Shown: positions 12,701-22,010 of the stretch, one piece after another
Layout of the letters: every line of letters starts with the position of its first letter
Numbering within the stretch: position 1 is the first letter of the stretch
NCBI GenBank assembly: GCA_028565635.1
Contig: JAOXYB010039172.1
Coordinates: 1 to 48,053 of the forward strand
Origin: Phoronis ovalis
Lineage: Eukaryota; Phoronida; Phoronidae
Reading direction: 5' to 3'
DNA: 48,053 nucleotides
Translations under genes and position numbers: made by a program
Notes under the pieces: model-generated
What the model saw: only the letters and a program-made list of their open reading frames with translations
Database searches by the model: none
What the model was told of the DNA's origin: nothing

Positions 12701-15700
12701 TCCAGGTGCATTTACAAGATCTAGATATGATAAAAGTTCTTTTAATTCATTGTTAGGGCCCATGAATAATACATCATAACTATGATAATATGAATATTTC
12801 AAATTAAGTTAATGGTTATAAAAAAAAACTTTAATGGTTACTATGACAGAATATTATCTGACATTTCCAAAGACTGCACTAAACAACTTTTACTCTTTCA
12901 TAAAATTAATTGCAGAAATATAAATGATCAGGGTTAGCTAGCCACAAGAGGATTAAAATGTGTTTGCTTTCAAACTAGATGACATGATGAAAACATTGAA
13001 TTATTAATGTAATAATTATTCGATAATGTCATCCATTATAATTTTCAACAATTGATTTTCACAGTGCAAATATGTGTGCATTTGCTTCTATAATTTATTC
13101 ATCAACACAGGATTTTATAATTTCCATCAAAGAGACTGAGGGCTAGGATATGATTTTGAAAGCAATAACTTTCTGTTGGTGTCCACCCTGAGTGATTGCA
13201 TAACTCGAGGGATAGTGTTACCATGCATATATGGCCATAAGCATACTGTTAATAAAAATCCCTATGATGACTGGATAACTTATACCCTAGGCTAGACTGA
13301 GCAAGTGAGCATAACATAAACATCAGGGTTGTTACAAAAATAGTTATCCAACTGCAATGCAGTGTTTGCATTTCCTGTATCCTTTTATCAACTCACTATC
13401 TCAGACTCTCAATGAACTTCAACTTTTATGTTTACAGCCCAACAAAATTCCAAATGAACTTATCTTATATGAATATTTACCATCCCGTAATATGCGATGT
13501 GCTAAGACTGCATAACAAAATGGGAGAAACCTTCAAATTTCAGTCAATGTGGAATGATATACATAATTTTGATGAATATTAAATGAAATGCTATTATAAT
13601 ATTATACAAAGTAATTTAACACACTTCAAGAACATACAAGCTCAACAATGCACATTAATATCCATAAAAAGAATTTTTATAATAAGGAAAAGTAGATACT
13701 CAATCACACCTGCAAGACAAATCACAAGCAGAAAACTGATGCATTTTTATTTATAAATAGCAATATGTAAAAATCGCAAAATGGAGGCTTGCATAACTTA
13801 GAAAGAGCATTCTAAACAATAAATACTTTGCAAAGTGCACCAGGTCTTGTATACTTTTGAAAATATAATCATTTCACTTGCAAGGGGGTAGATATCGAAG
13901 GGAGGAAAACAGCTGACATCTCCAAAAGCAAGACTTCATTAAATTATAGGAAACATTCCATAAACAGATCAGCGAAAAGTGCCTTACCTTCATACAGTGG
14001 CAGAACACAGATAAGAATTTAAAATGAAAGAAGATCGGTCGCTTTTTCTTCACTACAGAAAACTACCCAATAGCAAGCTTACAGCAGATCTAAATTACAG
14101 AAATAAGCTAAATACGTGGCACACAATACTGTATATACGGGTAGATTTAGTAGCATATGCTATCTAGAGACAATACTGGAATATTTATCTATATTTAATA
14201 ATCATACAGCAAGGTATAATAGACTTTAAATTTAAAACACTAGATTTAGTTTCTACATATGACAATATTGATTTGAGTATACAACTGTTATGTATGAATG
14301 TATAAGGAAACTGTATGCCAATCATATACAAAGGTATAAAATGATATCAAAACTAGGTACATAGGTCTTTCTATTTGAAAGTGCAATAGTAAATACAGGC
14401 ATTATTTGCACAGAGAATAAAATTTTAGGTTCAGTCAATTATGTTTTTACCCTTATAAATTATTAAACAAAGCAATCATGAAGCATTACCAGCAATCAAT
14501 GGCTGACATTTACTTTCATCAAACACAGCACAATGTGCATTAATTACACAATTTTGTAGGGAATTTACAAATAAATTTAGGAATGCTAATTGCAACAGTT
14601 TTGGAGATGCTGTGTTTTGATTTCAGGTTTAATCATAATGATCACTATTGTGTAAACGAAATATCGTCAAAATGTGTGATATGCTGAAATAATCGAGATG
14701 AAAAATCTGGAAACCGAGGTATCAGTATATTATACAACTTGACATATTGTAGAACTGACAAAACAATACAGAAATTGCAAATGTTATGAAATAGCTTGTT
14801 TTCACACCCGAGCTTTAATTTAAGTAAAAGTATCCGTTTTCAGTTACCGGGGTCTTCCATAATAACCTAACAAAAAAACATGCCGCAGATACATAACACG
14901 CTCATCAACTGAAAGATGTGCAGTCAATATGGTCATTTTTTAAAAATCACCCTTGGCTTATTTACGGAAGACCCAATAGGAAAATTTAGGTAAATATACA
15001 CAGGCAGATAAACAGACAAGTGCTGAAAACACAAAACAACAACCACTATAGTTTGTTATTTGCACGTTTCGACACAGGATGAATCCAACATTTTCTTCAA
15101 GATTAACATAAAATTCTTGCATTGGATTAAAAGGTTTTTAGACACAAGTTTAAAAAAAATTACACTGGAATCGACGGCCTCTGATGAATTTTAAATTTCA
15201 ACAGAATCATTAGCACAGTTTTCCATATTAACATTTCATCTCACCATCAAAACGATGAAACATTTGAGATAATTAGCATATGGCAGTAATCTGCATAATT
15301 TATGGAATTAATTAAAAATTTTCGAATCATTTCACTTTGTGAATAATTGACCTGTTCAAGGAATTATGGTTTATGGGCAATTTCCTATTAACAACTAATG
15401 TTGAATCATTATGAACTTTAATTGTTACATTGTTAAGGTGCTTAAAAATTATAGAAAGGTTACACCTGCAAACAGACTGTATACCTTCAAACATAAGGAT
15501 ATATTTTTCAAAACTACTACCCTGAAGACTGTAAATTAAATCATATTTTCCAACTAGCATACAAATTGAGATAAAACATTGATTGGATGATTTACAAAAC
15601 AAAATTCAAAATACAAATACAGAGGATGAATCAGAGAATGAAGAAGATGCTGCAAACATAAAGGCATCAATCAATGAGTTATGCTGATGTGGCTAGAGAT

Positions 15701-18700
15701 AAAATTAAGTTTAAATGAGGTTTAAAAGTTACCTTAATTCCACAAACTCTCCCGAAAACCAACATGTTCAAACCGAAAATATTCCACCCAGAATTTAACA
15801 GACAGTAAAATAGAAGAACACCAAAACTCAGTAAATCTTCACACCAGTACAAAATGCTATATCCAAATCAGTTTTAGACGTCCTCAAGAGCAATTCTTTC
15901 ACAGAATATTTGTAGCACGAGGCTTCTCCACTAACAAATAGTTTCCTTTGCCTTTACAGTCTCAACCAATATTCACCATCAGTTATGAGAGGATATAAGC
16001 AATAGCTCTGAACACTTTGGAAGTGCACATCTGCAGACAATGGTAGTGTTATAAACACTGGCTTTCCTATTAAGGAATACCAATCATTTAAACACCAGAT
16101 CTAACAATGTTGGACATTCTTTTGTCCCTTTAAAACATTTGATTCTGCTAATTACAGCTGCCAACTGCTGATAGTTTAATCAGCAGGCCTCTGGCTGTTA
16201 TTGTAAAAAAGCTCCAGTTACTCAAAGAGTATGTTGTTTCTGAGATTTCATCACAAAAAACAATGTGGCTGGTGTTGGGTAATTAACCTGTCACATATAA
16301 TTAGTCTAATTATAGTAACTCTGCAGATACTGCATAGTTTTTCAACAGAAAACAGACTCATATTGCACAGCTATATACAATGAAAGAACTTTTTTTTTTT
16401 GCATGTTAGTACTTTTAAAAACTACTATTGGACTGCAATCAATTCTATATCTAAAAGTGGGGAAAGGTACCAGGTAAAAAAGTTGAACACAACATTTCCT
16501 GCATTAAATCACCACCATTCCCCTGTTATATATCTACAAAACAGTCTGCTACAGCAAATGACAAAGGTTGATTAACATTGTCTTCTTGCATTGATTTTTG
16601 ATATATTCAGTGAAAAATTGTCCTTCCTGGTTTGCAAGTGAAGATCTCAACTCGATTCAGTCAGCATACGCCTAATAGCAACATAAAGTTAAGCAAGAAA
16701 GCAGAGCATGTAGAATGAAAAATAGATGCCAGCATCTCTGGTACAAGGATATGTAGTTTAGATCCGTTGCTTTTTCATAGTCCTGCAGAAGAGACCACAA
16801 TAGATTTACAGAAAACACACAGGATGCTACTGAACCTGTTGAGCTTACACATTGCAAGAAGATTGCTATTTCAACATGGTCAGGGAAGTTTAAAGTATCC
16901 ATATGGAACCAAATGTTTGTGTTATCATTAGTTTTGCATAAAAAAAGCACAAATGATATGACATTCAGTTTGGATTAGGCATTTCATGTGTAATGTTATT
17001 TTAAACTTATCATTATGTCATATATACAATGTCCAAAAATACTGATATTAAAATTGCGCAAATATTGATATGCAATTTTGCAATATTACAAAATGAAATA
17101 TGTCAGTTTTAAAATACTGACAAGAAACTGCAATATGCATGCTGGTCTAATTAACACACTTAAATTGTGTCAGTAACATGCCTGATTCATAATATTAATG
17201 ACATCCAAACAATATCTAACAAAACACAAATATCTGCAAAATAAAATTGTGGAACAAAACTAATATTATTTCTTTAAAATAGTACATACCTCATCAGTCA
17301 TATTGAAGAGATCTAAGTTGAACCAAGAAGAAGACAGTTGTTAGGGAAAGTTGTACTCTAAGAGAAGGGACTAGCTTCTACCAAGAAAACCAATAGCCAC
17401 GTTTACAGTTGACAGCGACCCTAGTGCTAATACCCTTTATATTATTATAATAAGTTCACCTGGTATTCATGTACAATGCATACACCTATTACATTCACTC
17501 TATACACACCAACTTGGATCAATGCTTGAACTTTTGTTAGTGCTCAACAAAAACGTCTGGTTCTATTATGTGTTTCATTTACAAGCGATTTAAAATTTGG
17601 AACAGTTTATCAGTGAATAAATGCTAAGAGGATTGTACTGTGTGAGGTAATAAAAATATTACACAGAAGGTTGGCATAAAATTTTGTGGTTCTTTGTTAA
17701 AATTAGAAAGGTCAACTACAAATTTAGATGTGTTATATAAAAAGTGTACAAAATTTTATAGAAAAACAAGCTAATGAGCGAAAAATCATCCACCATACAT
17801 ACCTTAATACCTGAGGCTGAAAACCTACAAAATAGAAATGAAATAAAATAGAAATGAAAAAAGACATAACAGTTTCTTTCTAATAATGTTCCAACAGATC
17901 AATAAAAGTTTATATTCATTTTTGAAAATTCTCTTTTTCATATCTGCTACCATTATTGTAATGAATGGGCAACAGCTTGGCCAGTATATTACAATATATT
18001 ATTGTACCTTACTGTCAAAACATATCAAGTAATTTACCATCATTCTCAATAAAAAGTCAATATACATAGATCTAGAATAAACAGGTATTTATGTTTTGAG
18101 TGAAAGCAATTTTATTCTAAACCTTCTACATGAAAATAAATAAAGTAAAAGTATAAAAACTTAAAACTGCTTGACAGAAAATAATAAAATATAAGTTTTC
18201 ATGAAATGCAGTATTACAGCTAGACTGACATCAGTCGTTAGAAACATTGATTGGAAGTTTTTTAATAAATGCATTATAGTACTAAAATACATAAAGCAGT
18301 TACTAGAATAAACTGGTAAGCTCTCTGCAATTTTGTGCACTATCATATGTTTATGTGGTCTACTGTATGTTTATGCTTTATATATGTTTCTACTGTCACA
18401 TTATTTTGTCTTTTACATTAAATTTTTAGACAAATCTTTTAAATGACTTTTTAGGAAATTTTTTTTTCACATTATCTTAAATTACAGAGCCGACTAACAT
18501 TAGTCTATATTACAGCAAAAAAGAGAATTTTTAATGTATCATAGAAATTTGCACCTACAATCTTCATACAGCATATACAGAAAAATTGCAGTATACAAAT
18601 TTTATTGCTATTGGAAGATTAATGGACGTAATTTTTGAAGAGGTAATATTTTCAATGCAAGGATGCAAGACTAGCCCTTTGTGGACGAGATCAGAATTTT

Positions 18701-21516
18701 TACCTAGAGCTTATTTTGTCTTTGTTGGAAGATTTCACTTCTCAGTTAACCTCAGCACACTTCGTAATTTTCTAAATTTAAAATTTTTTTAAGATCAGAC
18801 TGTGGCTTCTCCTGGTTAAAATTTCCAAATATGTCATCAAATTCAATTCAGGGTCAATGTTATATAAAAAATCTACAAGGGAAATCGTAGTAACATTTTT
18901 CTGCAGGGCTATGATTAATTAATAACTAAGGACACACAGTATTATTCGGTTTTTGGTGAAAGTTCTCTAATTGTTAACACTGTACATATATAAATCATAC
19001 AACTGCCATGTTTACATCAGTGTATGAGATGTCCATGTTCTTTATAAAAATAGCTGAGTGTCAGTAAAGATTTGAGAAATTGTGCTTGAAAGACTATAAA
19101 TAACTGACAAACTAAGACACTTTTTATAATTCCATTTCTGTATTTCCATATGGAAAGGCTTAAAAATCAATATGGTAAATCAGATCCATCATCACTGGAA
19201 CTAATAACGCTTATCATGATTACAAAGAGTCCATTAATGGAATGGCTATATTAATTATGATACGCGTTACCATGATAACAATGCAAATTGGAGCACATTC
19301 AGGGATGTACACACCAGTGAAGCCTGGATTCAACAGAGCAATGAAGTAGAAGTTTTAATTTCAATGTCATGTAGGAAGCCTTGTAATGTTCATAACTAGA
19401 ATAACTATGCATTAAACCAAAAAGATATATCTTGAAATGGAAGTTTAATGTGGCTAGTCCCGTTCAGGCAACTTATTTACACTTTATACTTTGAGGATAA
19501 TTTTAGGTGGTTAATTAGAGATAGACTAATAAAAGTATATATTATTAGCAAAGTACTAATATACAGAGTATGAAAAATACTTTACTTGTCTTTTTCATCA
19601 TTGTAAGTAGCAAGAAAGTAATTTTGGGTAAAAACTCCAAAATAAGTCCCAAATCTTTACAGATACAAAGCTGAAATTTTGCGAAAATTGAGTTCCAATA
19701 GGGATCTCTTATATATTGTCTCGGATTTTCAAAAATTTTTTTACTGTTGAACTTTGAAGCATCTTAATTTGTGGACAAAGTAAAATTTTTAAAAATCTAA
19801 AAGGCAGTTTTAGAGACCTCTATTTGAAGTTAGATACATTTGGCCAAGTTCGTATCTGTAGGGGTGTTGGACTTCCAATTTTTTGAAATGTGTTTTCAAA
19901 AAGTGACTTTTTACCCAAAATTGTTGTTTCCTTGCAGATTATATAATCCTGTGCAAGAAGAGTAAATTTTCATAGTCTTTAAGTTACTACCTTTCCAAAA
20001 ATGTACACTGTTGCTATGTTATCTTTTCATTTAACTGTCCTTAAGTTTGACAAGAAATTCATAGTTCCAATAAGTTGTCCCGAATGCTATACTCACCCCC
20101 TTAAATATAATTAAATTGCTAATGCATCACAATCAAATACAAAAGCATCATGCATTCAGTATTTTTGTCGAGATTATTAGATGTCACACATACTTTCTTG
20201 TATTTGAAAATTTAAATTGGACATTTTAGATACATTATTTCAAATTAGGAACAGGCTGGAAAATATGGATGCTTCCAACTGTTGACTACTCTAGTGTTTA
20301 TTCATAGTCAACTGGACAGTTAGTCTCAAACTGTTCACAGACAAGACATGTCCATTTGTTACATAAGTCCAGTGGGATGTTTTAATATTTCTTATTTTAT
20401 TCATGCCTGGAGGAGAAATTGTTTATAGGGGTAATTGACCTGAGCTTAAAAGATTTTACACTCCTCTCTAGTGTCTAAGTGTGTATGAAACCATTGTCAA
20501 TGCCAAAATAATGTTTAATAACATTTTTATCTGATGCTAATTCTTTCTTAAATACCACCAAAATATGATAAAAGTTGGAACTTTAAATCACATTAAATTT
20601 TAATGGCAAAGAAATAATAAATGTCAGCCATAACATCAAAGCTTTACAAATTTTAATTTTTCACAAAAACAACCAAGTCAACAGGCATGGTATATACTTT
20701 ATTTCAAGGCTTTTCTATAACATAGACAGGAAATTGTCTTAATAGCCACATATTGAGATCTAATGTATATTTTCAAAGAAAACAAAACAACAATAGACTT
20801 AAGTAAAATGTTTATTTATTCACATTACAATTCTTATTATAAACTACAAAAGAAATCTGAAAAATTTGGATAACAATCATTAATTGGTACTGAGTAAATC
20901 ATCATTTTAACTGTATTCAGTAAATAGATATTTCAGGAGAAAAGAAAGTTCACATTTGGGGCAAAATAAAAGTCTCCTTTTGAAATTTGGAAATTGAAAA
21001 GTAAACAAGACTTTATAAAGAATGCAACTGGCAGTTTTGAAAGTAAATCAAATTAGTAGATTTTTACAAATACTTGCTAGTTTTCTTAACCAGAAATTAC
21101 CGATAATACATGGCTAAGAAAACGCGGGAAAAGAATCGGGTTAAGATGTATGTAGGAGTAGGACTAATATAAATAAATTTAAGCAGCGGAGCTTGCAAAA
21201 AGATACAATCAGAATTCCAGAAAAGGGTGCGCGCAACTAAAGAACTTATGCTTTAAAAACAGCATGTGCAATTGTTGGAATAAAACTGAAAAGGAAACTT
21301 AGATTAATAACAAAGTAAACAAAAAGTTTTAACATGCACACAGTCACGACACAGTGCGAACACATTTTTAAATGAACGTAATTGATTTAACGTTCGTAGC
21401 AACCTGTTAACACAGTTTGAAAAAAGTATTTAGGGTAACAGATGAGTAAGGTCTGACTACTAAAGTATACTTAAGACTTAAGAAAAGAGTTCAAGGTTGA
21501 TTACTCACCCATCCAT
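634..21516 (-). CDS. PTBP1: Polypyrimidine tract-binding protein (PTBP1/2/3-like splicing regulator), 5' part; 3' end outside window
   Basis: Nuclear RNA-binding protein that binds CU-rich RNA and controls alternative splicing. Coding exons, in transcript order on the minus strand: 21516-21509, 17824-17803, 6639-6538, 6339-6187, 3908-3777, 3490-3301, 3042-2984, 2612-2444, 1783-1738 and 716-634. Every junction closes in frame. The N-terminus reads MDGFSASGIK then RGSEELLAQ, matching the vertebrate start MDG...TKRGSDELF. KKVKLD just before RRM1 looks like the second half of the bipartite NLS. RRM1 (exons 6339 and 3908) contains [13 protein letters not shown] and [19 protein letters not shown]2 (exons 3490, 3042, 2612) contains [19 protein letters not shown] and [19 protein letters not shown], then [13 protein letters not shown]. 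The last visible exons encode the Ala/Gln-rich linker ending in YSAAAAG. RRM3 and RRM4 must lie left of position 634. Vertebrate paralogue identity is not meaningful here; the family call is firm. Confidence 0.94.
717..6186. other. PTBP introns between exons 634 and 6339
   Basis: AT-rich introns at 717-1737, 1784-2443, 2613-2983, 3043-3300, 3491-3776 and 3909-6186. No convincing gene lies inside them; the small ORFs lack splice context or homology. Confidence 0.6.
1738..1783 (-). CDS. PTBP1: PTBP 46-nt linker exon, likely regulated cassette
   Basis: Exon of 46 nt (not a multiple of 3) encoding [14 protein letters not shown] after RRM2. It is the only piece found that repairs the phase between exon 2612-2444 (ends with one spare base) and exon 716-634 (needs two). 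The donor is AG|GTACTT, followed at once by a CU-rich tract (CTTTTCTTTTCTATTTC). The acceptor has a poor pyrimidine tract (ATGTAACTAG), as expected of a regulated exon. If it is skipped, the reading frame hits TAA at 661-663. Confidence 0.6.
8283..8345 (+). mobile_element. Possible decayed LINE reverse transcriptase fragment
   Basis: One plus-strand frame reads [20 protein letters not shown] and then stops. It resembles the NKAPGPDGIP..ELL motif at the start of non-LTR reverse transcriptases. Frames before and after are broken. It is very short, so this is a tentative call. Confidence 0.3.
9020..9025 (-). CDS. Candidate alternative start exon of PTBP (second ATG AAG)
   Basis: ATGAAG followed by GTAATG, again in phase with RGSEELL. 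Same pattern as the site at 13988, so either a real set of alternative first exons or chance matches to the AAG|GT donor consensus. Confidence 0.2.
11696..11902 (-). CDS. PTBP1: Alternative first coding exon of PTBP (69-aa Gln/Pro-rich N-terminus)
   Basis: Starts at ATG 11902-11900 ([17 protein letters not shown]) and runs 69 codons to AAG|GTAATA. Splicing to the exon at 6639 gives ...[15 protein letters not shown] in phase, the same junction as the MDG form. The peptide is rich in Gln, Pro and Leu ([19 protein letters not shown]) with no domain I recognise. An alternative is an internal exon with acceptor CTGTATAG at 11890, but that does not keep phase with the MDG exons, so a separate promoter is more likely. 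Seen: an open frame, a donor and phase. Inferred: the promoter. Confidence 0.6.
11903..17289. other. PTBP intron, no recognised genes
   Basis: AT-rich sequence with scattered short ORFs and no homology I can see. It includes the candidate start exon at 13988-13993 and an acidic-coding patch at 15617-15660 described under findings. Confidence 0.5.
13988..13993 (-). CDS. Candidate alternative start exon of PTBP (ATG AAG)
   Basis: ATGAAG is followed by donor GTAAGG. Spliced to the exon at 6639 it would give Met-Lys-RGSEELL in phase. No acceptor was found just upstream, so it would have to be a first exon. Weak evidence alone. Confidence 0.22.
17290..17312 (-). CDS. Candidate alternative start exon of PTBP (MTDE)
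   Basis: A 23-nt exon candidate with a strong pyrimidine acceptor (CTTCTTCTTGGTTCAACTTAG) and donor GAG|GTATGT. It carries ATG ACT GAT GAG, which would splice in phase to RGSEELL. Because 23 nt is not a multiple of 3, inclusion after the MDG micro-exon would break that frame at a TGA and allow restart at this ATG. No homology support. Confidence 0.35.
17803..17824 (-). CDS. PTBP1: PTBP micro-exon 2 (22 nt)
   Basis: The acceptor TTCTATTTTGTAG and donor AAG|GTATGT frame a 22-nt exon. Joined to ATGGATGG of the first exon it gives MDGFSASGIK, and then RGSEELL from the exon at 6639. Phase and homology to the vertebrate N-terminus both support it. Confidence 0.8.
17825..21508. other. First PTBP intron
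   Basis: AT-rich, 3.7 kb, no coding exon recognised. It contains one copy of a palindromic dispersed repeat at about 19620-20100. Confidence 0.6.
19618..20100. mobile_element. Dispersed palindromic repeat, copy 1 (MITE-like)
   Basis: Starts near AATTTTGGGTAAAAA (about 19620) and has the inverted counterpart TTTTTACCCAAAATT at about 19909-19924. The arms continue as imperfect inverted repeats; for example GTTGGACTTCC on the right matches GGAAGTCCAAC read on the other strand. A diverged second copy is at 35752-36225. Homology runs past the right arm into a shared segment containing GTTATCTTTTCATTTAACT. No ORF, so a non-autonomous element is the best guess. Confidence 0.6.
21509..21516 (-). CDS. 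PTBP1: PTBP first coding exon, coding part (Met-Asp-Gly)
   Basis: ATGGATGG followed by the strong donor GTGAGT. Vertebrate PTBP1 also starts Met-Asp-Gly. The 5' UTR extends to higher coordinates, probably to about 21600 or a little beyond; the transcription start cannot be fixed from sequence alone. Confidence 0.75.
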
Positions 21517-22010
21517 GGTGTTAATCTCGAGAAATTTGAAGAAATGTATTAGTACAAAGGATTCGAGCAAGTGGTTCTACAGCTACAAAATGGCCGTTCT
21601 TTCCCACGAGGTTGCGCTGTCAAAGGTCATCATACATAGGTCAGATTTATTTTTAACAATTTGTCCTTCGTTTGAGAATAAGATCTCTACTAAAATGTTG
21701 CTCTGATCCCATAGCATTCAATAATTACTAGATTTTTAAAATTTCCTTTAAGTTAATTTAACTGAACACTATTATTTCTTTATTTTTTTAAATTATATTT
21801 AGATCGGGGCTGAGACTAACTAAAATATGTCAAACTACCCGGATGAAACACAATACGGAAGCAAACATCTTTTGTAAACTTTAAGTGGACCGTTTGTATT
21901 TGGACACGTCATGATTAAATCCCGGTTTAATAGCACTCTTTAAGGGGAAAGAAATTTTCTGGTGCTGAAAAGCCAATCCGGATCTCGTACATTTAATAAG
22001 AGGTCTTGAA
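21517..22010. promoter_or_regulatory. Divergent intergenic region / likely bidirectional promoter
   Basis: 494 bp separate the PTBP start codon (minus) from the start codon of the KDEL protein (plus). A YY1-like element, AAAATGGCCG, lies at 21587-21596 in the probable PTBP leader. No TATA box is clearly placed for either gene. The short head-to-head spacing is the main evidence. Confidence 0.5.

Noticed and set aside
16672-16950. 92-codon minus-strand ORF in a PTBP intron
   Set aside because: Low-information hydrophobic translation of AT-rich DNA, with no exon signals that fit the gene's phase.
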